DNA of 41,694 bases from Paracoccaceae bacterium (lineage in GTDB: Bacteria; Pseudomonadota; Alphaproteobacteria; Rhodobacterales; Rhodobacteraceae), in the NCBI GenBank assembly GCA_024642725.1, contig JAHEAO010000025.1, positions 1 through 41,694 of the forward strand, given 5' to 3'. Numbering within the stretch: position 1 is the first letter of the stretch; each line of letters starts with the position of its first letter. Positions 34,333-41,694 of the stretch are shown piece by piece. The position numbers and the translations under genes are program-made. The notes under the pieces were generated by a model that saw only the letters and a program-made list of their open reading frames with translations, did no database searches and was not told the origin of the DNA.

Positions 34333-35880
34333 TCAGCTGGCCTTGCGGCCCAGACGCGGCGGCTCGACCAGCTTGTTGCGGTGCTTTCGGATCCAGGCCT
34401 GCGTTTCGCCGGCCGGCATCGGACGCCCGACGCTGAACCCCTGCACATGGCCGCATCCGAGTTGCGCCAGCATTGCATGTTCGCCAACCGTCTCGACGCC
34501 CTCGGCAATCGTATCAAGATCCAGCCGTTCCGCCATGGTCAGCACAGCCGCAACCATGTTCTGCTGATCGTGGTCCCGGTCGACGCGAGCGACGAAGGAG
34601 GCGTCGATCTTGATGCGCTGGACGGCAAAGCGCCGGATGCTGGCGATTGACGCATGGCCCGTACCGAAATCGTCCAGATCGATCTTGCAGCCCAATTCTG
34701 ACAGGGCGCGGATGTTGCGCGAGACCACGTCATCCTTGGGATCGGCAATGACATCCTCGAGGATCTCGACGCAGAGGCGATCGGGCTTGGTGTCGAAGCG
34801 GTCGAGTTCCCAGCGGATCTTTTCGCAGAGTTTCGGGTTGCGCAGTTCATGGGTCGAGAAATTCACCGAGACGGACGGGATGTTCAGTTCATCGCGGTCC
34901 CAGTCGCGCAGCATTGCGAGGGACTGGTAGAGCATCACTTCGCCGAGGCGTTCCATCAGCCCCTGGTCTTCGAGCGCGTCCAGAAAATCGGCGGGCAGAA
35001 CGGTACCCCGTTCGGGGTGTTCCCAGCGCGCCAGGGCTTCGAATCCGGTGATGGCGCCGGTATCGGTGGACACTTGCGGCTGAAACCAAGCGGTGATCTG
35101 GCCGTTTGCCAGGGCTTCTGAGGCCTCTTTCGCCAGGCCGGCGCGGGTTATTGCGCGGCGGTTGATTTCGGGCGTGAAGGCGCGGATCGATCCCGCCCCG
35201 TTCGCCTGCGCCGCATCGGCTGCAGTTTCGGCCCCGACGAGCACATCCTGCCCTGATTTTGCATTCGCCCGAGCAAGGCTGCAGAAACCGATGGAAGCGG
35301 TCGCGTAAACCCGGGTTCCATCGACGGAGAACGGTTCGGCCAGCGCGGCCTGAAGCCGTGCCGACAGCTGGATGAGCGTTTCCAGGTCAAGGCGGGGGAC
35401 CGGAGCAAGGGCGACGCCGAAGCTCGCCTCACCCAGCCAGACGACGAGATCGCCGTCGCGAAGTGCGGATTTGAGCCGTTCACCCGTCTGGCGCAGGATC
35501 TTGTCGGTCGCGGAAGGTCCAAACTGGCGCAGAAGGGACTGGAAATCGTCAAGCCTGATTGCAAGTGCTGCCGATGACTTGCCCGTATCCCGTTCGGATT
35601 GCAGGGCCGCATCAAGGCGTTTGACTGCGGCTTTGCGCAGTTTCAGGCCGGTGATTCCGTCGTAGTCATCGGGCCAAGAGGTTCCGGTGCCGGAAAACAG
35701 CCCCGCCGCGGCGAAGATCGCAGGCATCAAGAGCGCCATGTAGAGCAACAGGCCTTCGCCACCGAACCAATATCCGCCCAGCATCAGCGCCGGAAGAAAG
35801 GCCATGACATGCGGCCCCAGAAGCACCGACCTGAGCGCCCCCCGGAATCGATTGATCGCTGTTCCCACACCTTTTGGCAT
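34333..35880 (-). CDS. Membrane GGDEF-EAL protein, GGDEF degenerate, EAL intact
   Basis: A cyclic-di-GMP phosphodiesterase candidate. The 515-aa product has two N-terminal membrane segments (about residues 20-60), then a GGDEF-type domain in which the active motif is replaced by GEASF (residues 150-154), so diguanylate cyclase activity is not expected. The EAL domain (about 255-500) keeps EAL (281-283), the Asn of SVNFST, the Glu of CVEILED, the DD of DLDDFGTGHAS, the Lys of KIDASF, the Glu of AEGVET and the Q of VQGFSVGRPM, so catalysis is plausible. A hairpin GGGCAG/CTGCCC (35904-35920) lies in its 5' region. It is inserted between ttcA and yidC. Confidence 0.9.
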   Translation of the reverse strand: MPKGVGTAINRFRGALRSVLLGPHVMAFLPALMLGGYWFGGEGLLLYMALLMPAIFAAAGLFSGTGTSWPDDYDGITGLKLRKAAVKRLDAALQSERDTGKSSAALAIRLDDFQSLLRQFGPSATDKILRQTGERLKSALRDGDLVVWLGEASFGVALAPVPRLDLETLIQLSARLQAALAEPFSVDGTRVYATASIGFCSLARANAKSGQDVLVGAETAADAAQANGAGSIRAFTPEINRRAITRAGLAKEASEALANGQITAWFQPQVSTDTGAITGFEALARWEHPERGTVLPADFLDALEDQGLMERLGEVMLYQSLAMLRDWDRDELNIPSVSVNFSTHELRNPKLCEKIRWELDRFDTKPDRLCVEILEDVIADPKDDVVSRNIRALSELGCKIDLDDFGTGHASIASIRRFAVQRIKIDASFVARVDRDHDQQNMVAAVLTMAERLDLDTIAEGVETVGEHAMLAQLGCGHVQGFSVGRPMPAGETQAWIRKHRNKLVEPPRLGRKAS

Positions 35881-35903
35881 CCGCAGTCACCCCTGATTGC
35901 ATT

Positions 35904-35920
35904 GGGCAGACGACCTGCCC
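35904..35920. promoter_or_regulatory. Inverted repeat upstream of the GGDEF-EAL gene
   Basis: GGGCAG-ACGAC-CTGCCC, a perfect 6-bp arm repeat 23 nt upstream of the start codon. It could be an operator or a small RNA hairpin; no T-run follows on either strand. Confidence 0.3.
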
Positions 35921-35960
35921 GGATCAACGGCAAGGTAGGGGTGAGGCTGTCGAGGTGAGG

Positions 35961-36830
35961 TTAACCGAGGTCGGGAAGTTGCGGCGCATTTTCATCAAAT
36001 GTCGCTTCGTTTCGGGTCAGCCCAACGAAATCGAATAGCTTGGGATCCAGAAGATGCGAAGGCCGCGCGTTCATGAGGGCGCGGAACATCACCTGCCTGC
36101 GGCCGGGGCTGTTCTTTTCCCAGCCATCGAGGATCTGTTTGACCTGCTGGCGCTGCAATCCGTCCTGACTGCCGCAAAGATCGCAGGGAATGATCGGGTA
36201 GTTCATGGCCTGGGCGAACTTTTCGCAATCGGCCTCGGCGACATGGGCAAGCGGGCGGTAGACGAAGAGGTCGCCGTCCTCGTTCAAGAGCTTGGGCGGC
36301 ATCGTCGCCAGCCGGCCACCGTGAAAGAGGTTCATGAAGAAGGTTTCAAGGATGTCGTCGCGGTGATGGCCGAGGACCACGGCAGAGCAGCCTTCCTCAC
36401 GCGCGATGCGGTAGAGATTGCCGCGGCGCAGGCGCGAACAGAGGGCGCAATAGGTTCGGCCCTGTGGCACCTTGTCGACGACGATGGAATAGGTGTCCTG
36501 GTATTCGATCCGGTGCGGGACGCCCATGCGTTGCAGAAACTCTGGCAGGACGGTTGCGGGAAACCCCGGCTGGCCCTGATCGAGGTTGCAGGCCAACAGG
36601 TCGACCGGCAGCATGCCGCGCCATTTCAGTTCATAAAGCACCGCGAGCAGCGTGTAGCTGTCCTTGCCGCCCGACAGACAGACCAGCCAGCGGGCGTCGC
36701 GTTCGATCATCCCGTATTGTTCGACTGCCTCGCGCACATAGCGAACGATCCGTTTGCGCAGCTTCTTGAACTCGGTGGACGAGGGCGCGCCGTGAAACAG
36801 CGGATGGATATCGTCAAGGTCGTCGAGCAT
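35961..36830 (-). CDS. ttcA: tRNA 2-thiocytidine(32) synthetase TtcA
   Basis: Adds sulfur to cytidine 32 of tRNA using an iron-sulfur cluster. ATG 36830 ([14 protein letters not shown]) gives 289 aa; a longer frame from 37031 overlaps yidD. The PP-loop [10 protein letters not shown], the [10 protein letters not shown] CxxC and the CDLCGSQ cysteine region are the family's three signatures. It lies 85 nt downstream of yidD on the minus strand. Confidence 0.93.
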   Translation of the reverse strand: MLDDLDDIHPLFHGAPSSTEFKKLRKRIVRYVREAVEQYGMIERDARWLVCLSGGKDSYTLLAVLYELKWRGMLPVDLLACNLDQGQPGFPATVLPEFLQRMGVPHRIEYQDTYSIVVDKVPQGRTYCALCSRLRRGNLYRIAREEGCSAVVLGHHRDDILETFFMNLFHGGRLATMPPKLLNEDGDLFVYRPLAHVAEADCEKFAQAMNYPIIPCDLCGSQDGLQRQQVKQILDGWEKNSPGRRQVMFRALMNARPSHLLDPKLFDFVGLTRNEATFDENAPQLPDLG

Positions 36831-36915
36831 GGGCGCGGTATGCCAAACCCCGGCGCACAAGCAAAGCGGATTCGGAAGCAGCGGCGTTGCGAGCGCGCGG
36901 GGGCCGGGGGTGCTT

Positions 36916-37137
36916 TCAGTCCGGCACGTTGTCGATGCCAGAGCCGCCCCAGGGGTGGCAGCGGCCGATGCGGCGCGCGGCGAGCCAACTGCCCTTGATC
37001 CCGCCGTGCTTCTGCAGCGCTTCCAGCGCATAGGCCGAGCAGGTCGGCTGATACCGGCAGCCGTGACCGACCCAAGGTGAAAAGAGCATCCTGTAGGCGC
37101 GGACCGGCAGAGCGACGATATGGGCGAGCGGGGTCAT
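36916..37137 (-). CDS. yidD: Membrane-protein insertion efficiency factor YidD
   Basis: Small, peripheral membrane protein that helps YidC-dependent insertion. The 73-aa product shows the signature cysteine pattern ([18 protein letters not shown]) and the [15 protein letters not shown] end. Its start overlaps the rnpA stop by 4 nt (ATGA), so it is translationally coupled to rnpA. Confidence 0.95.
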   Translation of the reverse strand: MTPLAHIVALPVRAYRMLFSPWVGHGCRYQPTCSAYALEALQKHGGIKGSWLAARRIGRCHPWGGSGIDNVPD

Positions 37138-37556
37138 GATCCTGCGGGATGTATGCGCTGCAGCGCGCGGTGCAAGTCCTGCTGCAGTTCGGCGAAATCC
37201 CGGTCTGCTGTGACGTTTGCCCGTCCGATCAGCACATAGTCCCAGCCCGGCTGCCCGGACACGGGTAGGACGCGGCGGGCAATTTCCCGCAGACGGCGCT
37301 TGGCGCGGTTGCGTGCGACGGCATTGCCGACCTTCTTGGAACAGGTGAAGCCGACGCGGATCGTCTCAGTGGAGGTCCCGCTATCCTCGCGGCGCATCGC
37401 CTGCAGGACGAAACCCGGCGTCGACTGGCGCAATCCCTTTGCGACCTTCAGGAAATCCGGTCGCTTGCGGATAACCGTCAGACAAACGGAAACCGCCGGA
37501 GGCTGATCTGCAGCCTTGGCGATGTCGCCTGCTACAGGTGCCTCCGGCGGTGTCAT
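37134..37556 (-). CDS. rnpA: Ribonuclease P protein component
   Basis: Protein cofactor of RNase P, which matures the 5' end of tRNA. The 140-aa product carries the RNR-type motif ([14 protein letters not shown]) and the GFTCSKKVG segment; a roughly 30-residue N-terminal extension is longer than in E. coli. AAAGG precedes the start at 37556. It lies 22 nt after rpmH, the classical arrangement. Confidence 0.95.
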   Translation of the reverse strand: MTPPEAPVAGDIAKAADQPPAVSVCLTVIRKRPDFLKVAKGLRQSTPGFVLQAMRREDSGTSTETIRVGFTCSKKVGNAVARNRAKRRLREIARRVLPVSGQPGWDYVLIGRANVTADRDFAELQQDLHRALQRIHPAGS

Positions 37557-37578
37557 TGCAGTGCCTTTCGGCAGGCGC

Positions 37579-37713
37579 TTACGCGCTCAGCGACTTCCGG
37601 CCCTTCGCGCGGCGCGCGTTCAGGATCTTGCGGCCGGCTTTAGTTGCCATGCGCGCACGAAAGCCGTGACGGTGCTTTCGCACCAGGTTGCTCGGTTGAA
37701 AAGTGCGCTTCAT
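37579..37713 (-). CDS. rpmH: 50S ribosomal protein L34
   Basis: Small basic 50S protein, read directly from the minus strand. The 44-residue product begins [20 protein letters not shown] and ends [11 protein letters not shown], the exact family pattern. It is the first gene of the minus-strand run and lies behind the promoter at 37782-37810. Confidence 0.97.
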   Translation of the reverse strand: MKRTFQPSNLVRKHRHGFRARMATKAGRKILNARRAKGRKSLSA

Positions 37714-37781
37714 CGCGTATCTCCGTCAAATGCGGCCCAAACCCGAACGAGATTCGAAGGCCGTGAATGTTCGAAGCCCGT

Positions 37782-37810
37782 CCTTTAGGGGGTCGTTCCG
37801 GTGATGTCAA
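37782..37810 (-). promoter_or_regulatory. Strong sigma-70 promoter for rpmH-rnpA and downstream genes
   Basis: On the minus strand TTGACA (37810-37805), a 17-nt spacer and TAAAGG (37787-37782) lie about 69 nt upstream of rpmH. The -35 box is perfect; this is the best promoter match in the window. Confidence 0.78.
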
Positions 37811-37830
37811 TTCGCTTTGCCGAAGATTTC

Positions 37831-37870
37831 TGCAACATTGCAAGCGGGGAGCGGCCGCGGAAATGTTACA
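37831..37870. repeat. Interrupted inverted repeat in the rpmH/TVP38 divergent region
   Basis: TGCAACATT (37831-37839) and AATGTTACA (37862-37870) are inverted over nine bases with one mismatch, separated by 22 nt. It lies between the rpmH promoter and the TVP38 gene, and may be a regulatory dyad. TTGCAA-N17-AAATGT (37838-37866) overlaps it and is a weak promoter candidate for the + strand. Confidence 0.3.
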
Positions 37871-37996
37871 AATCCGGCCAGTTGCCCCTGCCGGCCTGAA
37901 ACACTCGGTCACCGCCGATCAACGGGCCGTGATAGGGCTGTTTGGCGGCGCGTGAAAAACGCATGTTGCCAGTGGACAACGGCAAAGGCGCGAAAC

Positions 37997-38725
37997 ATGG
38001 CAGATATCCCCCGGGCAGTGAACAACGGCGTCTTGCGCCGCCTGCCGTTGATCGCGATTCTCGCGGTTGCGACGATCGGCGCTTTCACGCTGCGGGACTA
38101 CCTGTCGTTTGAAACGCTGCGCGACAACCGCGAGGCGCTGATCGCGTTCCGGGACGCGAATTACGCGGGGACGGTTTTCGTGTTCATTCTGGTCTATATC
38201 GTTCTTGTCGCCTTTTCCTTGCCGGGTGCCACAATCGCGACTCTAACCGGGGGGTTCCTTTTTGCCACCTTTCCCGGTGCCCTGTTCAACATCACCGGCG
38301 CCACGATCGGTGCGACTTTGATCTTTCTTGCAGCGAAATGGGGGTTGGGAGAACGGCTGGCGGCGCGCATGGAGGCCTCGGATGGGGCGGTCAAGCGCCT
38401 GAAAGACGGTATAGATGAAAACCAGTGGTCGGTCCTGTTCCTGATGCGGCTGGTACCGGCTGTTCCGTTTTTCGTCGCCAATCTGATCCCGGCGCTGGTT
38501 GGCGTGCCGCTGGGCCGTTTCGTTATCACGACCTTTCTGGGCATCATTCCCGGCGCGGTGGTCTATACCTCTGTCGGTGCGGGTCTTGGTGAAGTGTTCG
38601 AGCGCGGCGAAAGCCCCGATCTGGGACTCATCTTCGAGCCGCATATCCTGATGCCGATCCTCGGGCTTTGCGTCCTTGCGGCATTGCCGATCCTGATGAA
38701 ACTGTTCCGCAAGAAGGGCCTTTAG
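37997..38725 (+). CDS. TVP38/TMEM64 (DedA-superfamily) membrane protein
   Basis: Polytopic inner-membrane protein of the DedA/VTT superfamily. ATG 37997 (MADIPRAVNNGVLRR) with AAAGG upstream gives 242 aa. Family features include LPGATIATLTGGFLF, a GATLIFLAAKWGLG stretch and RLVPAVPFFVANLIPALVGVPLGRF, with the Arg-x-x-Pro motif typical of the family. Members act in lipid flipping or membrane homeostasis elsewhere; no function is known here. It begins 3 nt before a flavoprotein gene, a recurring pair. Confidence 0.9.
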   Translation: MADIPRAVNNGVLRRLPLIAILAVATIGAFTLRDYLSFETLRDNREALIAFRDANYAGTVFVFILVYIVLVAFSLPGATIATLTGGFLFATFPGALFNITGATIGATLIFLAAKWGLGERLAARMEASDGAVKRLKDGIDENQWSVLFLMRLVPAVPFFVANLIPALVGVPLGRFVITTFLGIIPGAVVYTSVGAGLGEVFERGESPDLGLIFEPHILMPILGLCVLAALPILMKLFRKKGL

Positions 38726-38728
38726 GGA

Positions 38729-40144
38729 ATGAAGCGCATCAAGACCGATATCTGTGTCATCGGCGCCGGGTCCGGCGGGCTTTCGGTCGCTGCGGGCGCC
38801 GTGCAGATGGGGGCCTCTGTCGTGTTGCTGGAAGCCCACAAGATGGGCGGCGACTGTCTGAACTACGGCTGCGTTCCGTCCAAGGCGCTGATTGCGGCTG
38901 CCAAACACGCACATCTGATGCGGGCGGGCGCGGATTTCGGCGTGACACCCGTGACGCCCGAGGTCAGCTATGCGGCGGCCAAGGACCATGTGAAACGGGT
39001 GATCGAGACGATCGAGCCCGTCGATAGCCAGGAACGGTTCGAAGGTTTGGGCGTGACCGTCATCCGCGAGCGGGGCCGGTTCATTTCGGGTACCGAGGTG
39101 CAGGCAGGAGACACGATCATTGCGGCACGGCGTTTCGTGATCGCCACCGGGTCATCGCCATTGGTGCCGCCGATCCCCGGGCTGGACCGGGTCCCTTACC
39201 TGACCAACGAGACGCTTTTCGATCTTCGCGACCGCCCAGAGCACCTGCTGATCGTCGGTGGCGGGCCAATTGGCATGGAAATGGCGCAGGCGCATGTTCG
39301 CCTTGGGTCCAAGGTCACGGTGATCGAGGGGATGAAGGCGCTTGGAAAGGACGATCCGGAACTTGCGGCGATCGTTCTGGAGCGGCTGCGCGCGGAAGGC
39401 GTCGAGATCGCGGAGGATGCGATGGCCGCGGAAATCCGCGGCAAGGCCGGGGCAATCGAGATCGAGGTCGGGGACGGTCGCGTTTTCAAGGGCACCCATC
39501 TGCTGATGGCCGTCGGGCGCAAGACCAATCTGGACGATCTTGGGCTGGACACGGCCGGCGTGGAGTTTGACCGCGCGATCAAGGTCGGGCCGGACCTTCG
39601 CACCACGAACCGGCGCATCTATGCCATCGGTGACGTTGCGGGCGGGCTGCAGTTCACCCATGTTGCGGGTTATCATGCCGGGGTCATCATCCGGTCGATG
39701 CTGTTCGGGCTGCCGTCGAAGGCGCGCACCGACCATATTCCATGGGCCACCTATACCGACCCGGAACTGGCGCAGGTCGGCCTGACCGAGGCCGAAGCCC
39801 GCGCCCGGCACGGTGAGGCGCTTGAGGTCGTACGCTTTCCTTACAAGGAAAACGACCGGGCGATAGCTTCGGCGCGGACGACCGGCCTGATCAAGGTGAT
39901 GGTCGTGAAAGGCAGACCGGTCGGGGCCAGCATCGTCGGGGCCGAGGCAGGCGAGCTGATCGGCATCTGGGCGCTGGCCATCGCCAACGGGCTGAAGATG
40001 TCGGGGATCGCCAGCATGGTCGCGCCCTATCCGACGTTGGGCGAGATCAATAAACGCGTCGCTGGGGCCTATTTCTCGCCCCGGCTCTTTGCTAATCCTA
40101 TGGTGAAGCGGGTCGTGCGGCTGGTGCAAAGAGCCTTGCCATGA
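38729..40144 (+). CDS. Mercuric-reductase-like pyridine nucleotide-disulfide oxidoreductase
   Basis: FAD-dependent oxidoreductase of the dihydrolipoamide-dehydrogenase/mercuric-reductase class. The 471-aa product shows the FAD-binding GAGSGG (residues 12-17), the redox-active pair C43 and C48 (GGDCLNYGCVPSK) and the NAD(P)H site GGGPIGMEMA (from about residue 177). In the C-terminal active-site motif a Tyr (Y434, APYPTLGE) replaces the His of the usual HxHPT, so it is probably not a canonical lipoamide dehydrogenase. It lacks the N-terminal metal-binding domain and C-terminal Cys pair of MerA. It follows the TVP38 gene by 3 nt, so they are likely coupled. Confidence 0.88.
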   Translation: MKRIKTDICVIGAGSGGLSVAAGAVQMGASVVLLEAHKMGGDCLNYGCVPSKALIAAAKHAHLMRAGADFGVTPVTPEVSYAAAKDHVKRVIETIEPVDSQERFEGLGVTVIRERGRFISGTEVQAGDTIIAARRFVIATGSSPLVPPIPGLDRVPYLTNETLFDLRDRPEHLLIVGGGPIGMEMAQAHVRLGSKVTVIEGMKALGKDDPELAAIVLERLRAEGVEIAEDAMAAEIRGKAGAIEIEVGDGRVFKGTHLLMAVGRKTNLDDLGLDTAGVEFDRAIKVGPDLRTTNRRIYAIGDVAGGLQFTHVAGYHAGVIIRSMLFGLPSKARTDHIPWATYTDPELAQVGLTEAEARARHGEALEVVRFPYKENDRAIASARTTGLIKVMVVKGRPVGASIVGAEAGELIGIWALAIANGLKMSGIASMVAPYPTLGEINKRVAGAYFSPRLFANPMVKRVVRLVQRALP

Positions 40145-40164
40145 CCCGCAAGTAGTAGGTGGCC

Positions 40165-41568
40165 ATGTTCCTGAACTCGCTTTCCGGCCGATTTCTTGTC
40201 CTGACGACAGTGTTCGTCATGCTGGCCGAAGTGCTGATCTTCGTGCCTTCGGTCGCGCGATTCCGCGAGGACTACCTGTTGCTGCGGCTGGAGCGGGCGC
40301 AGATCGCGTCGCTGGCGCTGCTGGCAAATGACATGATCGACGCCGATCTTGAAAAAGAGCTGTTGCAGACTGCGGGCGTCTACAACGTCGTTCTGCGACG
40401 CGATGAAATGCGCCAGCTGGTTCTGTCATCGCCGATCCCATCGCCAATTGCCAATACCTACGACCTTCGGGACCCGAGCCCGCTTGATCTGATCCGCGAT
40501 GCGCTGAAATGCCTTGTCGAACCGGAAAACCGGGTCATCCGCGTCATGGGCAACCCCGTGCAGAGCGCCGGCCTGCTTATTGAAGTCACGATGGATACCA
40601 GCCCCCTGCGCGCGGAGATGATTGACTATGGGTTTCGGATCCTTGCGCTTTCGGCCCTGATCTCGATCGTCACCGCTTTCCTGCTGTTTCTCGCGGTCAG
40701 GCGTTTTCTGGTGAAACCGATCAAGGGCGTGGTGAACGCGATGATCTCTTATGCCGAAGCGCCGCAGGACGCGCGACGGATCATCGAGCCGTCGGCGGGC
40801 GTCACCGAGCTTCGGGAAGCAGAGAACGCGCTGCAGTCGATGCAAAAGCAGCTGACCGGATCGTTGCGGCAGAAAGAGCGTCTTGCCCAGCTGGGCGAGG
40901 CCGTTGCGAAGGTCAGCCACGATCTGCGCAACATCCTGACCACGGCACAGCTTTTCACCGACCGGGTCGAGCAGAGCGCCGACCCGGCGGTCAAGCGGGT
41001 TGCGCCGAAGCTGATCAACTCGATCTCGCGCGCAGTCAATTTGTGCGAATCCACGCTGGCTTTCGGCACTGCAGAAGAGCCGCCACCTGCGCTGGCGCGT
41101 GTGGTGATCGCCCAGGTTGTCAACGATGTCATCGAGGGCGAACGCCTCGCTGCCGGGGACTACGATGTCAGCTACGCCGAGGATGTGCCATCGGGACTGG
41201 TGATCCGCGCTGACGCCGAGCAGATCCACCGGGTGCTGTCGAACCTCGTGCGGAACGCAAGGCAGGCCATCGTGAACACAGGCAAGCCCGGCGAGATCGC
41301 AATCCGGGCCAGCGAAACGCAGGCCGACTGGATCATTTCGGTTTCCGATACCGGGCCGGGGCTACCGGCCAAGGCGAAGGACCATCTCTTCCAGCCATTT
41401 CAGGGCGCGGCGAGCAAGGGCGGACACGGGCTTGGCCTGGCAATCGCGGCCGAACTGGTCAGGGGGCATGGCGGCAGGCTGGAGCTTGTGCATACCGGCC
41501 CCGGCGGGACCGAATTCGCCATTCACCTTCCCAAGTCGATCGCGGTTCTTGACGAAGCGGCAGAGTAA
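40165..41568 (+). CDS. Membrane sensor histidine kinase
   Basis: A 467-aa sensor kinase: membrane helix near residues 9-26, a periplasmic or extracytoplasmic segment of about 125 residues, a second membrane helix near 155-180, a HAMP-like linker, then the dimerisation domain with the phosphoacceptor His (H252, VSHDLRN) and the catalytic domain with N box (NLVRNARQA), G1 (DTGPGLP) and G2 (GGHGLGL). I start at ATG 40165, with GGTGG just upstream; GTG 40159 is an alternative. No response regulator is in the window. It follows the flavoprotein gene by 20 nt, so all three genes may share a transcript. Confidence 0.9.
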   Translation: MFLNSLSGRFLVLTTVFVMLAEVLIFVPSVARFREDYLLLRLERAQIASLALLANDMIDADLEKELLQTAGVYNVVLRRDEMRQLVLSSPIPSPIANTYDLRDPSPLDLIRDALKCLVEPENRVIRVMGNPVQSAGLLIEVTMDTSPLRAEMIDYGFRILALSALISIVTAFLLFLAVRRFLVKPIKGVVNAMISYAEAPQDARRIIEPSAGVTELREAENALQSMQKQLTGSLRQKERLAQLGEAVAKVSHDLRNILTTAQLFTDRVEQSADPAVKRVAPKLINSISRAVNLCESTLAFGTAEEPPPALARVVIAQVVNDVIEGERLAAGDYDVSYAEDVPSGLVIRADAEQIHRVLSNLVRNARQAIVNTGKPGEIAIRASETQADWIISVSDTGPGLPAKAKDHLFQPFQGAASKGGHGLGLAIAAELVRGHGGRLELVHTGPGGTEFAIHLPKSIAVLDEAAE

Positions 41569-41576
41569 ATCGCCCC

Positions 41577-41605
41577 TTGCAATGCCGTTCCTGTGCGTTT
41601 ATCTC
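41577..41605 (+). promoter_or_regulatory. Promoter for tRNA-Arg
   Basis: TTGCAA (41577-41582), 17-nt spacer, TATCTC (41600-41605), so transcription would begin near 41612, about 6 nt before the tRNA. It begins 8 nt after the kinase stop. Confidence 0.6.
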
Positions 41606-41617
41606 CCGCCTGTCCGC

Positions 41618-41694
41618 GCGCTGGTAGCTCAGTTGGATAGAGTACTTGACTACGAATCAAGGGGTCGGGGGTTCGAATCCTCCCCAGCGCGCCA
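41618..41694 (+). tRNA. tRNA-Arg (anticodon ACG)
   Basis: A full 77-nt cloverleaf can be read: acceptor GCGCTGG with CCAGCGC, D-arm GCTC/GAGT-type, anticodon stem CTTGA/TCAAG with loop CTACGAA (anticodon ACG at 41652-41654), T-arm GGGGG/CCTCC with TTCGAAT, discriminator G and encoded CCA. It reads CGN arginine codons after A34 deamination to inosine. It ends on the last base of the window. Confidence 0.97.

Overview
The window is high-GC alphaproteobacterial chromosome, most likely from the Rhodobacterales (roseobacter group). The evidence is the S10-spc-alpha ribosomal supercluster without rpsD, the rpmH-rnpA-yidD...yidC...engB-argB block, a BztABCD-type amino-acid transporter, ATP12, and an alphaproteobacterial-type LuxR/LuxI pair. 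I see no CRISPR array, prophage or insertion sequence.

Region 1 (1-19070) holds the ribosomal genes on the + strand: rpsJ-rplC-rplD-rplW-rplB-rpsS-rplV-rpsC-rplP, then rpmC-rpsQ-rplN-rplX-rplE-rpsN-rpsH-rplF-rplR-rpsE-rpmD, then rplO-secY-adk, rpsM-rpsK, rpoA and rplQ. Two groups of non-ribosomal genes break it. Between rplP and rpmC lie a nonsense-interrupted SnoaL-like gene, a Tat-exported YtcJ-type amidohydrolase and a Popeye-like membrane/cNMP-domain protein. Between rpmD and rplO lies a GFA/CENP-V-type zinc protein. A strong intrinsic terminator precedes each inserted group, and a recognisable promoter (TTGCCA or TTGATC, 17 nt, TATACG) restarts transcription after it. Several leaders and gaps (rpmC, rpsQ-rplN, rplO-secY, rpsM, rpoA, rplQ) carry hairpins that could be attenuators or r-protein-responsive elements.

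Region 2 (19070-20590) is a quorum-sensing locus: a 61-aa unknown protein diverging from a luxR-type regulator, then a luxI-type acyl-homoserine-lactone synthase. A shared 9-mer (CTATTTCGC) lies upstream of both lux genes, and luxR looks leaderless.

Region 3 (20660-24140) is a tightly packed housekeeping run: rarA, crcB, an RluA-family pseudouridine synthase and atp12. Region 4 (24200-28930) is the bztABCD glutamate/glutamine/aspartate/asparagine ABC transporter, with palindromes in its leader, a strong hairpin after bztA and a terminator after bztD.

Region 5 (28930-37810) lies on the minus strand and reads rpmH-rnpA-yidD-ttcA, a GGDEF(degenerate)-EAL protein, yidC, a MOSC protein, engB, argB, a 2x[4Fe-4S] protein and sixA, with many 4-nt ATGA overlaps. 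A near-consensus promoter (TTGACA-N17-TAAAGG) drives it from upstream of rpmH. Region 6 (37990-41694) is on the + strand: a TVP38/DedA-type membrane protein, a mercuric-reductase-like flavoprotein lacking the usual C-terminal active-site His, a membrane histidine kinase, and a complete tRNA-Arg(ACG) ending at the window edge.
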